A stretch of DNA of 64,000 nt. Origin: JACCZX01 sp963729165 (GTDB lineage Bacteria > Pseudomonadota > Gammaproteobacteria > Burkholderiales > Burkholderiaceae_F). Positions 53,603 to 63,369 of the stretch are shown here, in pieces. Every line of letters begins with the position of its first letter. Position 1 is the stretch's first letter. The DNA lies in the NCBI GenBank assembly GCA_963729165.1, contig CAVSMM010000003.1:62001-126000 (forward strand), written 5' to 3'. Both the position numbers and the translations under genes were made by a program. Below the pieces are notes generated by a model. It saw only the letters and a list, made by a program, of their open reading frames with translations, was not told the DNA's origin and searched no databases.

Positions 53603-56300
53603 TTAGCCGCGTGCCGCCGGTTTTCGGCTGCCGGCCGCGCGCGTAGTCTTGACCGCGGTCTTGCGAGCAGCCGCGCTGACCTTGCGTGGCCGCGCACTCT
53701 TCTTTGCGGGTGCTGAAGTTGCGCCGGCGCTGACGGTTGTCCGAGCGCGCGTTCTGGCCGGCTGCGCGACAGGTGGCACTTCGACTGCATCGCCGTTGAC
53801 TGTCTTGCTGCTGCGTCTGGACGCTTCGGCAGTCTTCGCTCCCGTCTTGACGGCGCGCGGCTCAAACTCGAATCCGGTCGTGCCGTCGGGCTTTCGTATC
53901 AAGAACGCCGAGAATTTTCGACGCGTGCGATTCGAAACGAAGCCGCGCATGAGCTCGGTGCGTCCTTCATTCAGCAGCTTTGCCATTTGCGTGGCATCGA
54001 CCGGCTGCTGCAGGATCACCTTGCCGGAACGAAAATCGCAGCGCTTCTCAGACCCCACGCTGTTCTCGCACAGATATGACATCGGCTGTTCGAACACGCG
54101 GCCCGCGCATTTCGGGCACGCACCGATGATCGTCGCACCTGAAAAGTCGATCGGGTCCGAGCTGCCATCGTCGTTGCTTTGCCCGAAGTCGAACTCGATC
54201 TTCAGCTCCGGCGTGATCTTCAGCACCGCCGAAAATGGCCGCCCCATTTTGCTGATGAAGCCATTCAACGGGCCGATCGTTCGATCGCGCAACAACTGCT
54301 CGACTTCTTCAACCTCGAACGTGCGGCTTCCCGGATGCTTCGGCAGCGAAAATTCGCATTTCGTGCACGCGTAGCGCCGGTAGTTCTCGACGATCTTGCC
54401 CTTGCAACCCGGAGTCGGGCACGGCGCGGCGAGCGTCGCCGGATCGTCGATCGGCACCGTATTTGATTGATAGCTCTTCGCGCGGTCGACGACTTTCTTC
54501 GTCATGCCCGCGATCTCTTTCATGAACAGGTCACGCTTCAGCTGCCCATGCTCCATCAGCGACAGCTTGTGCTCCCACTCGCCGGTCAATTCTGGCGCAG
54601 TCAGCTCTTCGATATCGAGACCCTTGAGCAGCGTGATCAGGTCGAACGCCTTGCGTGTCGGCCGTAAATCCTTGCCATCGCGCACCATGTAGCGTTGGTC
54701 AATCAATCCCTCGATGATCTGTCGAGCGTGTCGCCGGGGTGCCCAGACCCTTGCCGACCATCGCGGCGCGCAAGTCGTCGTCTTCGATCAGCTTGCCCGC
54801 GCCCTCCATTGCCGACAGCAGCGTCGCTTCCGTGTAACGCGCAGGCGGGCGCGTCGCAAGTGCAATCGGTTGCACGTCGGTCGCTTTGACGCGCTCGTTC
54901 TGATCGATTTTCGGCAGCGACCCCTGCTCCTGCATCGCCTCGCGTCCGTAGATTGCGAGCCAGCCGGGCTCGACCAGTACTTTCCCTTCGGTCTTGAACG
55001 AGTGGCCTTCGATCTCGGTGATGCGGGTCGTCACCAGATACTCGGCCGCTGGATAAAAGATCGACAAAAAACGCTTGACGACCAGGTCGTACAGCTTCGC
55101 TTCGACTTCCGACAGGTGATTCGGCGTCTGCAGCGTCGGAATGATCGCGAAGTGGTCGGAAACCTTGGCGTTGTCGAACACACGCTTGTTCGGCTTCACC
55201 CATCCTTGCTTGACAATTTTCTTCGCGAAGTCGCGATATGGCGTCGCGCCGCCGAGTACATCCATCGTTTTACGTACGATGGCGACGTAGTCTTCCGGCA
55301 ACGCGCGCGAATCGGTACGCGGGTAGGTCAGCACTTTGTGCCGTTCGTACAGGGCTTGCGCGATCGACAACGTCGTCTTCGCAGAGAATCCGAATTTCGA
55401 ATTTGCTTCGCGCTGCAGCGATGTCAGGTCGAACAGCAGAGGCGCGAGCTGCGTACTCGGTTTGGCTTCTTCGGTCGCAGTGCCGGTCTTGCCGCGGCAC
55501 GCCTCGGCGATGGCGGTGGCTTTGTCGGCGTCCCACAGGCGCTCGGCGCGGGCATCGACATCATCGCTCTTCTTGAACTTCGGATCGAACCAGCGGCCTT
55601 CGTACGCACCGGCCTTCGCATCGAACGACGCGCGCACCTCCCAGTAGTCGCGCGACACGAACTTGCGGATCTTGTCCTCGCGCTCGACGACGATGGCCAG
55701 CGTAGGTGTCTGCACGCGGCCGACGGTGGTCAGATAAAACCCGCCTTCCTTACTGTTGAACGCGGTCATTGCGCGCGTGCCGTTGATGCCGACCAGCCAG
55801 TCGGCTTCGGAGCGGCTGCGTGCGGCATCTGCCAGCGGCATCATCTCGTCATCGCTTCGCAATTGAGCGAACGCTTCGCGTATGGCAGCAGGTGTCATCG
55901 ACTGCAGCCACAACCGGCGCACCGGCTGCTTCGCCTTCGCCGCCTGCACGATGTAGCGGAAAATCAGCTCGCCCTCGCGTCCTGCGTCGCATGCGTTGAT
56001 CAGCTGGCCGATGTCCTTGCGCTTGATGAGCCGCATCAGCACCTTCAAACGCGCTTCGCTTCGTGCGATTGGCGCCAGATCGAAGTGCGGCGGAATCACC
56101 GGCAAGTGCGTAAAAGTCCATTTGCCGCGCTTGACGTCGTACTGCTCGGGTGCGCGCAGCTCGAGCAGATGCCCGACAGCTGACGACAACACGTACTGGT
56201 CGTTCTCGAAGTAGTCCTGGTGCTTGACGAAGTCGCCAAGCGACCGCGCGATATCCGCGGCCACGGAAGGCTTTTCGGCAATGATCAATGCTTTGGACAT
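53603..56300 (-). CDS. topB: DNA topoisomerase III, type IA (frameshift near 54720)
   Basis: ATG 56300 opens with SKALIIAEKPSVAADIARSL (TOPRIM). The first frame also has LINACDAGREGELIFRYIVQ and the active-site Tyr in VLTYPRTDSRALPEDYV. The break falls at GTPATR, and the next frame resumes with QIIEGLIDQRYMVRDGK. The C-terminal part has a zinc-finger-like region (CPTPGCKGKIVENYRRYACT, CPKCAGRVFEQ) and a basic Ala/Lys/Arg tail like histone H1 (about 70 residues). The joined length is about 899 residues. It relaxes and decatenates DNA. The neighbouring smg and dprA order is typical for Burkholderiales. Confidence 0.92.
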
Positions 56301-56381
56301 GAATGAAGCGGAGCAACTCAAAAACGAGCGGCTCCCTAGCTTGTTCCTTTTTTCAGGATAACAACTAAATGGAAAGGGTCT

Positions 56382-56400
56382 GCCGGACCGCTAATCCGGC
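56382..56400. terminator. Hairpin after smg
   Basis: gccgga and tccggc form a 6-bp stem with a 7-base loop, 19 bp past the smg stop when read on the minus strand. Only a weak T-rich stretch (ccctttcc) follows on that strand, so its terminator function is uncertain. The 118-bp gap also contains a T-rich stretch near 56345-56353. Confidence 0.35.
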
Positions 56401-56418
56401 CGCTGCGCTTCGGCCTGC

Positions 56419-56880
56419 CTAGTGCTTTTGCGCGATCGTCGCCGCCGCGCCCAGCAGCTCTTCCAGAAGTAATACGTCAATATCGGCCTGCTGACTCCAC
56501 AGCACCATCAGCACGATCACCTTCAGCATATCGAGCGATATCGGTGATTCGTCGGTTGCAAGCGCACGCTCGATGACGATCTCGCGCTGCGTCGGTGTCA
56601 GCTGCGACGCCTGCTCGAGAAAACTGAGAAAACCCACCGCTTCGATCCCGAGTCGCTCGAATTCGGTGGCGGCATAGACGCGAAACGCTCGCTCGCTCTC
56701 CGGGCCCACCGCGATCGATTCGGATGTGACGAGCTGCAGTCCGGACAGCCAGGTCAGCGCGTCGGAAATCTCTTCGTCTTCAAACCCGGCGTCGGTCAGG
56801 CGTTTCGACAGCGAGTCGGAGTCCGGGCACGCATGCAGCGCGCCGTAGTTTTCGTATAGGTAGACGAGGACGTCAAACAC
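56419..56880 (-). CDS. smg: Smg/DUF494 family protein
   Basis: A 153-residue protein starting MFDVLVYLYENYGALHACPD. It has FEDEEISDALTWLSGLQ, RAFRVYAATEFERLGIEAVG, FLSFLEQASQLTPTQREIVI, and a C-terminal helix LDMLKVIVLMVLWSQQADID. This is the full DUF494 pattern. The family sits next to dprA across Betaproteobacteria and its biochemical role is unknown. Confidence 0.95.
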   Translation of the reverse strand: MFDVLVYLYENYGALHACPDSDSLSKRLTDAGFEDEEISDALTWLSGLQLVTSESIAVGPESERAFRVYAATEFERLGIEAVGFLSFLEQASQLTPTQREIVIERALATDESPISLDMLKVIVLMVLWSQQADIDVLLLEELLGAAATIAQKH

Positions 56881-56931
56881 GTGGACGCAATTTATGCGAG
56901 CGGTAGCGCGCTGTAAAGAGTCATAGTGGGA

Positions 56932-58032
56932 TTAACGCAACCTTTGGTATCGGTTACCCGGCAGGCGCTCAACATGTTGTGCCAGCTCGAGCTCCAGCAA
57001 GGCGCCCACCAGCTCGCCCGGCTCGCGACCACTTTGCTCAACCAGCCGCTCCAGATCGATCGGGTCGTGGCCCACGAGCCCCAGCACGTCAGCGTGTGCC
57101 GCAGGCTCGGCAGGGACCTCGTCGATGCGGCCAGCTCCGCGCGCGGCGAAGCCGATTTCCTCGAGCACGTCCTGCGCAGACTCGACGAGCTTGGCACCGT
57201 CGCGAATCAGGCGATGGCAGCCCTTTGACAGTGGCGAGTGAATCGAGCCCGGCACCGCAAACACTTCGCGGCCGGCATCGGCTGCCAATCGCGCGGTAAT
57301 CAGAGAGCCCGAGTGCAGCGCGGCCTCGACGACCAATGTGCCGCGCGTGATTCCGGCGATGATGCGATTGCGCCTCGGAAAGTTGTGCGCTATCGCCGGC
57401 GTACGCAGCGTGAACTCGGAAATCACCACTCCGCGCTTGCGTATGTCGGTCGTCAACGTGCGATTGCTGGCGGGATAGGTCACATCAACCCCGGTGCCGA
57501 CGACCGCAATCGTCGAGGCATCACTGTCGGCAGCCAGCGCGCCACGGTGTGCAGCCGCGTCGATGCCCAGCGCCAGGCCGCTGGCGACGGTGATGCCGGC
57601 TTGCGCGAGCGCGCGCGCAAACAACTGCGCGTTTTCGCTCCCTTGCCGGGTCGCGTTACGGCTGCCAACGATCGCCAGTGATTTCCGGTTCAGCAGTTCG
57701 ACGCGCCCGATCGCAAACAAGACCAGTGGTGGGTCCGCGGTCGCAAGAAGTGCCTGCGGATAATCAGCGTCGGCCAGCGTAAGCAACGCATGATCGGGCG
57801 CGACCACAAGCCAATGCTCGGTTGCATCGATTGCCGATCGCGCCTCAGCATTCGGCGGTTGTGCCAGCACCCGCGCGAGCGGCTCGGGCATCGATCGCAA
57901 CAGCGTCGAAAGCCCGGCGTCGAAGATCGCCTCGGGCAGGCCGAATGTGGAAAGAAGCTTTCGTGCGGCTCGCGGGCCAAGGCCAGGAGTGCAGATCAGG
58001 CGCAGCCAGGCGGCGCGTTCAGCCGCCTGCAT
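56932..58032 (-). CDS. dprA: DNA-processing protein A
   Basis: A 366-residue DprA. It has an N-terminal SAM/HhH-like domain (LRLICTPGLGPRAARKLLST), and a Rossmann core with LAIVGSRNATRQGSENAQLF, ITVASGLALGIDAAAHRGAL, IAVVGTGVDVTYPASNRTL, NFPRRNRIIAGITRGTLVVE and REVFAVPGSIHSPLSKGCHR. A C-terminal winged-helix-like domain ends the protein. It loads RecA on incoming single-stranded DNA during transformation. Confidence 0.97.
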   Translation of the reverse strand: MQAAERAAWLRLICTPGLGPRAARKLLSTFGLPEAIFDAGLSTLLRSMPEPLARVLAQPPNAEARSAIDATEHWLVVAPDHALLTLADADYPQALLATADPPLVLFAIGRVELLNRKSLAIVGSRNATRQGSENAQLFARALAQAGITVASGLALGIDAAAHRGALAADSDASTIAVVGTGVDVTYPASNRTLTTDIRKRGVVISEFTLRTPAIAHNFPRRNRIIAGITRGTLVVEAALHSGSLITARLAADAGREVFAVPGSIHSPLSKGCHRLIRDGAKLVESAQDVLEEIGFAARGAGRIDEVPAEPAAHADVLGLVGHDPIDLERLVEQSGREPGELVGALLELELAQHVERLPGNRYQRLR

Positions 58033-58058
58033 TTGCGTGTCGGGTGATTGATGCCGCG

Positions 58059-59310
58059 CTATTTCACCAGGTTGCCCAGATCTTTACCGCGCTGTTCCTG
58101 TGGCGTCAGCTTGGCCGGTTCTGCAGTGGTCCCCATGCGCTCTTCTTCGCGCGCAAAGTCCACATCGTCGCTCGGATTCGTTGCACGGTCGCCGACTTCA
58201 ACCGCCCTCGTTCCGCGCGCGATCAGCGCGTAGGAGATGCCAGGAAACACTCTGAACACGAAGGCCAGTCCAATCTGCTCGTCGGGCAACTTGATGAATT
58301 CGCGTTTGTTGGCGGTGCGATCGAGCTTCGTCTCGCCAGTGCGATACAACTGAAGCACGTCACCGATGGTCAAGTCCCTCGTTGCTGCCGCGGCTCAATG
58401 TCACGATCTTCCGCCACCGGCATATCGAACGCCGTCATACATTGCGATGACGCGCGCGTCGATCGGCGCATCGGGTCGCTTGGGCATGTAGGTGACGAGC
58501 TCCTGGCGCTCGACCGCTTGCAGCCGGTCGCCGACGCCAATCTCCTGCTTGCTTGAGTCGATCCGCATCTTCGCGATCTCGCCGCCGCCGACCTTGTTGG
58601 CGGTGCCGAGATAGAACGCCTCATACGCGATCGGCGTCTTGCGCGCCTTGTCGTCCGGGTCATACAGCGGACGCAGCGGGCGGAAAACGTTGTAGTTGAT
58701 GATCGAATCGTCCTGAATGCCGCGCGCATACGCGTCGTCACCGCGGCCGACGAACACACGGCCTTCCTGCGTTGCGACGATCCGCGGCGAGTCGGCCAGC
58801 CCGTTGGCATCCAGCACCAATGGCTGCGACAAGAATGGCGCAATCAGATTGTTTGGGATCGCCGAGATCGCAGCGCGCTCGCTGCCGATGTCGCGAATCG
58901 CGCGGCTCTAGCCGGCCCACGCCGGGCTCGCCTTCGCCGGCGATCTGCAACCGGGCACGATCGCCATCCTTGACCAGCACCAGCGTTTGCCCCGGATAAA
59001 TCAGGTGTGGATTCTTGATCTGCGTCTTGTTCATGCCCCACAGCTCGGGCCAGCGCCACGGGCTGGTCAGGTACATACCCGACAGATCCCACAGCGTGTC
59101 CCCGCTCTTCACGGTGTAGCGCTCAGGCGCGTTGGGTGCCAGGGCGGAAAGCGGCACGCCCGATTGCGCCACCTGGTCCGCGGTACCGCGCTGTTTGGGC
59201 GTCACCGGTAAACGCGACGCGGGAGTCGAATCCTGCGCCTGCACACCGCTGCCCAACAGCGACAGCGCGAGTATCGCGGCTGAAACGACGCCTGACTTAA
59301 TCTGGGTCAT
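58059..59310 (-). CDS. LysM domain protein (two frameshifts)
   Basis: ATG 59310 starts a signal peptide (AAILALSLLGSGVQAQ). The LysM domain follows at about residues 55-105 (ERYTVKSGDTLWDLSGMYLT, SPWRWPELWGMNKTQIKNPH, LIYPGQTLVLV). Two further frames carry the rest. One reads VLDANGLADSPRIVATQEGR, YNVFRPLRPLYDP and VERQELVTYMPKRPDAPIDA. The other has TIGDVLQLYRTGETKLDR to the stop at 58059. Joins lie near 58910 and 58400. The joined protein of about 400 residues matches the LysM protein found upstream of dprA in Burkholderiales; it probably binds peptidoglycan. Confidence 0.88.
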
Positions 59311-59657
59311 TGAAGCTCCGTCAGCGTCACGCCTGTGAAACCGCGGACCACGTGAGAACAAAGACAAACGGAAGCGCTTGAGCCCTTCCCCTTGAACTTC
59401 TCGGGCTGCGCCGATATCTAATAATGGGCTGCAAATTCTGACTGTAATGCATTGATATAGCAACGGATGCTGTAAGACTTCGATCCCGACTAAGCGCGAT
59501 GCCATAGGTCGTAACCGACGCTACCTGGCGCGCAATTTTGGCTGAGCCAGCAGCGCGGCGGGTGCTTGAAAAGCACGCAAAGTTCGGGCATTTAAGGCAG
59601 ATTGAATGACGGCGGAGTGACTTCGCGCCGGCGCAAAGAGGCTTCTGGAGACGTTAG
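59311..59657. other. Divergent intergenic region between LysM gene and def
   Basis: A 347-bp stretch without a gene. It should carry promoters for dprA-side genes (minus) and def-side genes (plus). The middle (59415-59475) is more AT-rich than the surroundings (ctaataatgggctgcaaatt) and is the likeliest promoter zone, but I could not place -35/-10 pairs with confidence. No RNA gene or repeat was seen. Confidence 0.5.
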
Positions 59658-60166
59658 GTGCGCACTGCTTGACATCATCGAGTACCCTGATCCACGCCTG
59701 CGAACAGTGGCGCGGCCGGTGACTCGCTTCGACGATCGATTGAGTCAATTTGTCGACGACCTGGCACAGACAATGTACGCGGCGCCTGGCGTCGGCCTAG
59801 CGGCGACCCAGGTCGATGTTCACGAGCGTGTTCTGGTCGTCGATGTGTCCGAAACCAAGGATCAGCTGCACGTTCTGGTCAATCCGGAAATCGTATGGGC
59901 GTCGGATGAGCAGGTCGAGTGCGAGGAAGGCTGTTTGTCGGTGCCCGGGCATCTATGACGCAGTGACACGACCAGCAAAGGTGCGGGTGCGCGCACAGAA
60001 GGTCGACGGCACGCCTTACGAGATGGATTGCGAGGGCTTGCTCGCAGTGTGCGTGCAGCATGAGATGGACCATTTGCTTGGCAAGGTCTTTGTCGAGTAT
60101 CTGTCGCCGTTGAAGCAAGACCGAATCAGGACCCGCCTGAAGAAGCGCAGGGCGAAAGCGGCGTAG
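59658..60166 (+). CDS. def: Peptide deformylase (two small indels)
   Basis: GGAG at 59647-59650 precedes GTG 59658; the frame used later requires one base fewer after it (LLDIIEYPDPRLRTVARPV). All three deformylase motifs are present: GVGLAATQVDV, ECEEGCLSVPG, and CVQHEMDHLLGKVF after a frame change near 59950. These give the Cys and two His metal ligands and the catalytic Glu. About 168 residues, normal for the family. It removes the formyl group from new proteins and is essential in most bacteria. The intact motifs argue that the frame breaks are sequence errors. Confidence 0.92.
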
Positions 60167-60303
60167 ACCCTGACTTGAGGGGCGGACGAACGCTGGCGAC
60201 GCACCGCGTCGATTCGCGCCGCCTTCGAGGCGCTCCGTCATATGTTGGCGCGGTTGCCGTCCGGCAACGGCTACATTGCGGACCCTGCTTCGGGGCGCTG
60301 GAT

Positions 60304-61428
60304 ATGTTGAACGTCGCGTTAATTCGCCAATCGTGGCGCAGCTGGTGGTCGTTCTCGGTGCGGCCGGCGGGCCCCATCTGGCTGCAATTTCTCTGGACGG
60401 TCCTGTTCAATACCGCAATCGCGGTGGTGCTGACGCTGATCTTCTGGGCACTTTCAAGCCGAGCCGATCCATGGCGGATGCTGGGGTGGAATTTCGTCAT
60501 CGCGCAGTCGATCGGCCTCACGATCCATGTGCTGTTCGACATTGGCGGGTATCTCATCGGGCACGAGCGCATCGTCGGTTTCTCCAGCAGCCGGCGCGTT
60601 CTGTTCTTTGCCGGCATTCCTATCATTGGCTGCCTGATCGGGTATTGGATCGGGTTAAGTTTGCTCGGCGTCGACGTCGCGGGCATTGTTCAAGGTGCAC
60701 CGCGAATCGTGATCGCATTCGTGACCGTCTCGATCGTCTTTTCGACGTTGTGGTACCGCTATCTCAGCGATAAGAATCGGCTCGCGCAAGCTGAAGCCGA
60801 GAGTGGGCGCGAGCGCGCGCGGGTCGTTGAGTTGCAGCGACAAGCCCTTGACGCGCAGCTGCGTTCCTTGCAGGCGCAAATAGAGCCGCACTTTCTATTC
60901 AATACGCTCGCCAACGTTGTCAGCCTGATCGACAGCGCGCCCGACAATGCGCGGCTGATGCTGGAGCGCTTGATCGACCTGCTGCGTGCCTCGCTGGCGG
61001 CCAGTCGTAGCGAGCACACGACGCTTGGTCATGAAACCGCGCTGATTGCGGCCTATCTGGATATCCTGCGGATCAGAATGGGCGAGCGGCTCTCGTACAC
61101 CATCGACGTCCCGCCTGACCTTATGAGTGCACATATTCCACCGCTGTCGCTGCAGCCGCTGGTCGAGAACTCGGTCAAGCACGGACTCGAGCCCAAGCTT
61201 GAAGGCGGCCGAGTGCAGCTGGTCGCGCGATTAGATGGCGACGCGTTATTGGTTGATGTCGAAGACGACGGCCTCGGGTTTCCTTCTAACGCGGGCGGCG
61301 GTGTCGGCCTTACCAACTTGCGAGAGCGGATCGCGTCGCTCTACGGCGAGCGCGGACAGCTCGTCGTCGAAGCGCTGGCGCGCGGAACGCGCGTGCGGAT
61401 GACGATCCCGTTAGTGCAGCAGGCATGA
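60304..61428 (+). CDS. LytS/YehU-type sensor histidine kinase
   Basis: A 374-residue membrane kinase. Four hydrophobic helices lie within residues 25-155. A coiled linker (LSDKNRLAQAEAESGRERAR) is followed by a His_kinase domain with the phospho-acceptor in LQAQIEPHFLFNTLANVVSL. The ATPase has LQPLVENSVKHGLEPKLEGG and VEDDGLGFPSNAGGGVGLTN. ATG 60304 is chosen because a first helix follows and upstream codons look non-coding. The stop overlaps the ATG of the response regulator (ATGA). The pair lies between def and fmt, which are commonly adjacent. Confidence 0.92.
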   Translation: MLNVALIRQSWRSWWSFSVRPAGPIWLQFLWTVLFNTAIAVVLTLIFWALSSRADPWRMLGWNFVIAQSIGLTIHVLFDIGGYLIGHERIVGFSSSRRVLFFAGIPIIGCLIGYWIGLSLLGVDVAGIVQGAPRIVIAFVTVSIVFSTLWYRYLSDKNRLAQAEAESGRERARVVELQRQALDAQLRSLQAQIEPHFLFNTLANVVSLIDSAPDNARLMLERLIDLLRASLAASRSEHTTLGHETALIAAYLDILRIRMGERLSYTIDVPPDLMSAHIPPLSLQPLVENSVKHGLEPKLEGGRVQLVARLDGDALLVDVEDDGLGFPSNAGGGVGLTNLRERIASLYGERGQLVVEALARGTRVRMTIPLVQQA

Positions 61429-62193
61429 AGGCGATCATCGCGGACGATGAGCCGCACCTGGCCCAGTATCTGCGCGACAAGCTTGCAAAGCTGTGGCCCG
61501 AGCTGCAGATCGTGGCAATGGCCGACAGCGGTCCGGCAGCGGCGGCTGCGATTGCCGAACACGCGCCGGACATCGCGTTTCTCGATATCCGCATGCCGGG
61601 TGCGACCGGGCTGCAGGTCGCGGAAAAGCTCGGGCGAGGCACCCATGTCGTGTTCGTTACCGCGTACGACCAGTACGCGCTCGACGCATTCGAGCGTGAC
61701 GCGGTCGACTACCTGTTGAAGCCGGTCACCGACGAACGGCTCAGCCGCACCATCGAAAAATTGAAAGCGGGCGCTGCCGTCGCGCAATCTTGCGCCGTTG
61801 CTGCAGCAACTGACTGAGCATCTGGCCGGCACGAGCACGGCACGGCACCTGCGCTGGATTCGCGCCAGCAAGCGCTGCGCTGACGGCGATATCACGCAGC
61901 AGATTCCGGTTGCCGACGTGCAGTATTTCCAGGCCGATGACAAATACACCTGCGTCTTCGCGCGCGAGGGGTCCGAGCTCACCGAGTGGCTGATCCGCGT
62001 GCCGTTGTCAGAGCTGGGCGAGCAGCTCAATCCCGATGACTTCGCACAGATTCACCGTTCGGTCATCGTCAATTTAAATGCTGTGGCCGCCACGCGCCGG
62101 GATCTGGGCGGCAAGCTGTACGTCCGGATGCGCGACACAGCGCGCGAGCTGCCGGTGTCGAGGCAGTATGTCCATCTGTTTCGCCAGATGTGA
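61425..62193 (+). CDS. LytTR-family response regulator (frameshift near 61795)
   Basis: Residues 1-120 are a receiver domain: MKAIIADDEPHLAQYLRD, phospho-acceptor Asp in IAFLDIRMPG, Thr in VFVTAYD, Lys in YLLKPVTDE. After a frame change near 61795 the linker (LLQQLTEHLAG) and a LytTR DNA-binding domain follow: IPVADVQYFQADDKYTCVFA, EWLIRVPLSELGEQLNPDDF, AQIHRSVIVNLNAVAATRRD. About 256 residues, typical of AlgR/LytR regulators. Partner of the kinase just upstream. Confidence 0.92.
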
Positions 62194-62213
62194 GAGAGGC
62201 GCTCCTCGTGTAC

Positions 62214-62230
62214 GCGACCCTGCGGGTCGC
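62214..62230. terminator. Perfect GC-rich hairpin after the LytTR gene
   Basis: gcgaccc and gggtcgc form a perfect 7-bp stem with a tgc loop, 20 bp after the regulator stop. There is no T tract, so it may only stabilise the 3' end. A second palindromic GC-rich patch lies at about 62275-62302. The fmt gene starts 137 bp later and probably has its own promoter. Confidence 0.4.
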
Positions 62231-62366
62231 ACGTGCACTCGTCGCGACTAGCTAGGCGCGCTGCCTTCGGAGCCGCCGCGCGTGCGCGCGCAGTACAACA
62301 GCAGGGGATGACTGCCTGCGATCGCCGCGTTTTCGAGCATCGCTGAGAGTCTTTCTACAATCGCGC

Positions 62367-63360
62367 ATGAAAATTGTCTTTGCCGGCACGCCGGACTTCG
62401 CGGCGGCCGCTTTGGACGCGATCGTAAGCACGGCCGGGGACGCAGGCTGGACCGTGCCACTGGTACTGACTCAGCCGGATCGGCCTGCCGGGCGCGGAAT
62501 GAAGACGCAAGCGAGCCCGGTCAAGCAGCTCGCGGTATCGCACGGTATTGAGGTTGATACACCGCCCTCACTGCGCAAAGGGGAGGCGGCTGCGACCGCG
62601 CAGGCACGGCTTAGGGCCGTCGCTCCCGACGTGCTGGTGGTCGCCGCTTATGGCTTGATCTTGCCGCCTGAAGTTCTCGGCATCCCGCGTGGATTGCGCC
62701 CTGGCGTGGCATCCGAAGCTATCCGCTTTAAACATCCATGCTTCGTTGTTGCCGCGCTGGCGCGGTGCGGCGCCGGTCGCACGTGCGATCGAGGCGGGCG
62801 ACACTGAAACTGGCATCACGATCATGCAGATGGACGCCGGCCTCGACACCGGGCCGATGCTGGCCGCTGAGAAAGTCGCGATCGCGCCGGACGACACCAC
62901 TGCCACTCTGACTGCGCGCCTTGCGCGGCTCGGCGCACGCCTGATCGTCGATGCGCTGCGACGTATCGACACGCTGGTGGCCACACCGCAACCCGATGGC
63001 GCCACTTACGCGGCGAAGCTTTCAAAGTCGGAGGCGTGGCTCGATTGGTCGCAGCCAGCGGCCGAACTCGAGCGCAAGGTCCGCGCGTTCGATCCGTTTC
63101 CGGTGGCGTCGAGCACGCTCGGCGGTTCGACGGTTCGCATCTGGCGCGCACACGTTAGCGCGGGCCCGCCTGCGTCGCAGGGCGATGTAGGGGTTGTTAA
63201 AGCGGCCGATGCTTCCGGCGTCCGCGTTGGGTGCGGTTCCGGTGAGCTCGTGATTACCGAGCTGCAGCGCGCCAGCGGCAAGCGGGTGACAGCGCGCGAA
63301 TTTGTCAGCGGATCTCTGATCAAAGCCGGCGATCGATTCGTCAGCGCTCATCAGGCTTGC
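62367..63360 (+). CDS. fmt: Methionyl-tRNA formyltransferase (frameshift near 62715)
   Basis: ATG 62367 begins KIVFAGTPDFAAAALDAIV, then VLTQPDRPAGRGMKTQASPV and VVAAYGLILPPEVLGIP. The next frame carries LNIHASLLPRWRGAAPVARA (catalytic His and the SLLPRWRG loop), GITIMQMDAGLDTGPML, and the C-terminal OB-like domain from AELERKVRAFDPFPV to GDRFVSAHQA. Between IPR and LNIHASLL there are about ten extra codons besides the frame change (around 62690-62735), possibly local sequence corruption. The stop is unclear and placed near 63360 where homology ends. The enzyme formylates initiator tRNA. Confidence 0.9.
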
Positions 63361-63369
63361 GCCCGAGTG

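Noticed and set aside
54714..56183. 489-codon plus-strand frame opposite topB
   Set aside because: Antisense to all catalytic motifs of topoisomerase III; no domain of its own.
62214..62302. GC-rich palindromes considered as a small RNA or origin-like element
   Set aside because: Too short and without promoter or T tract; simplest reading is a transcript-end hairpin.
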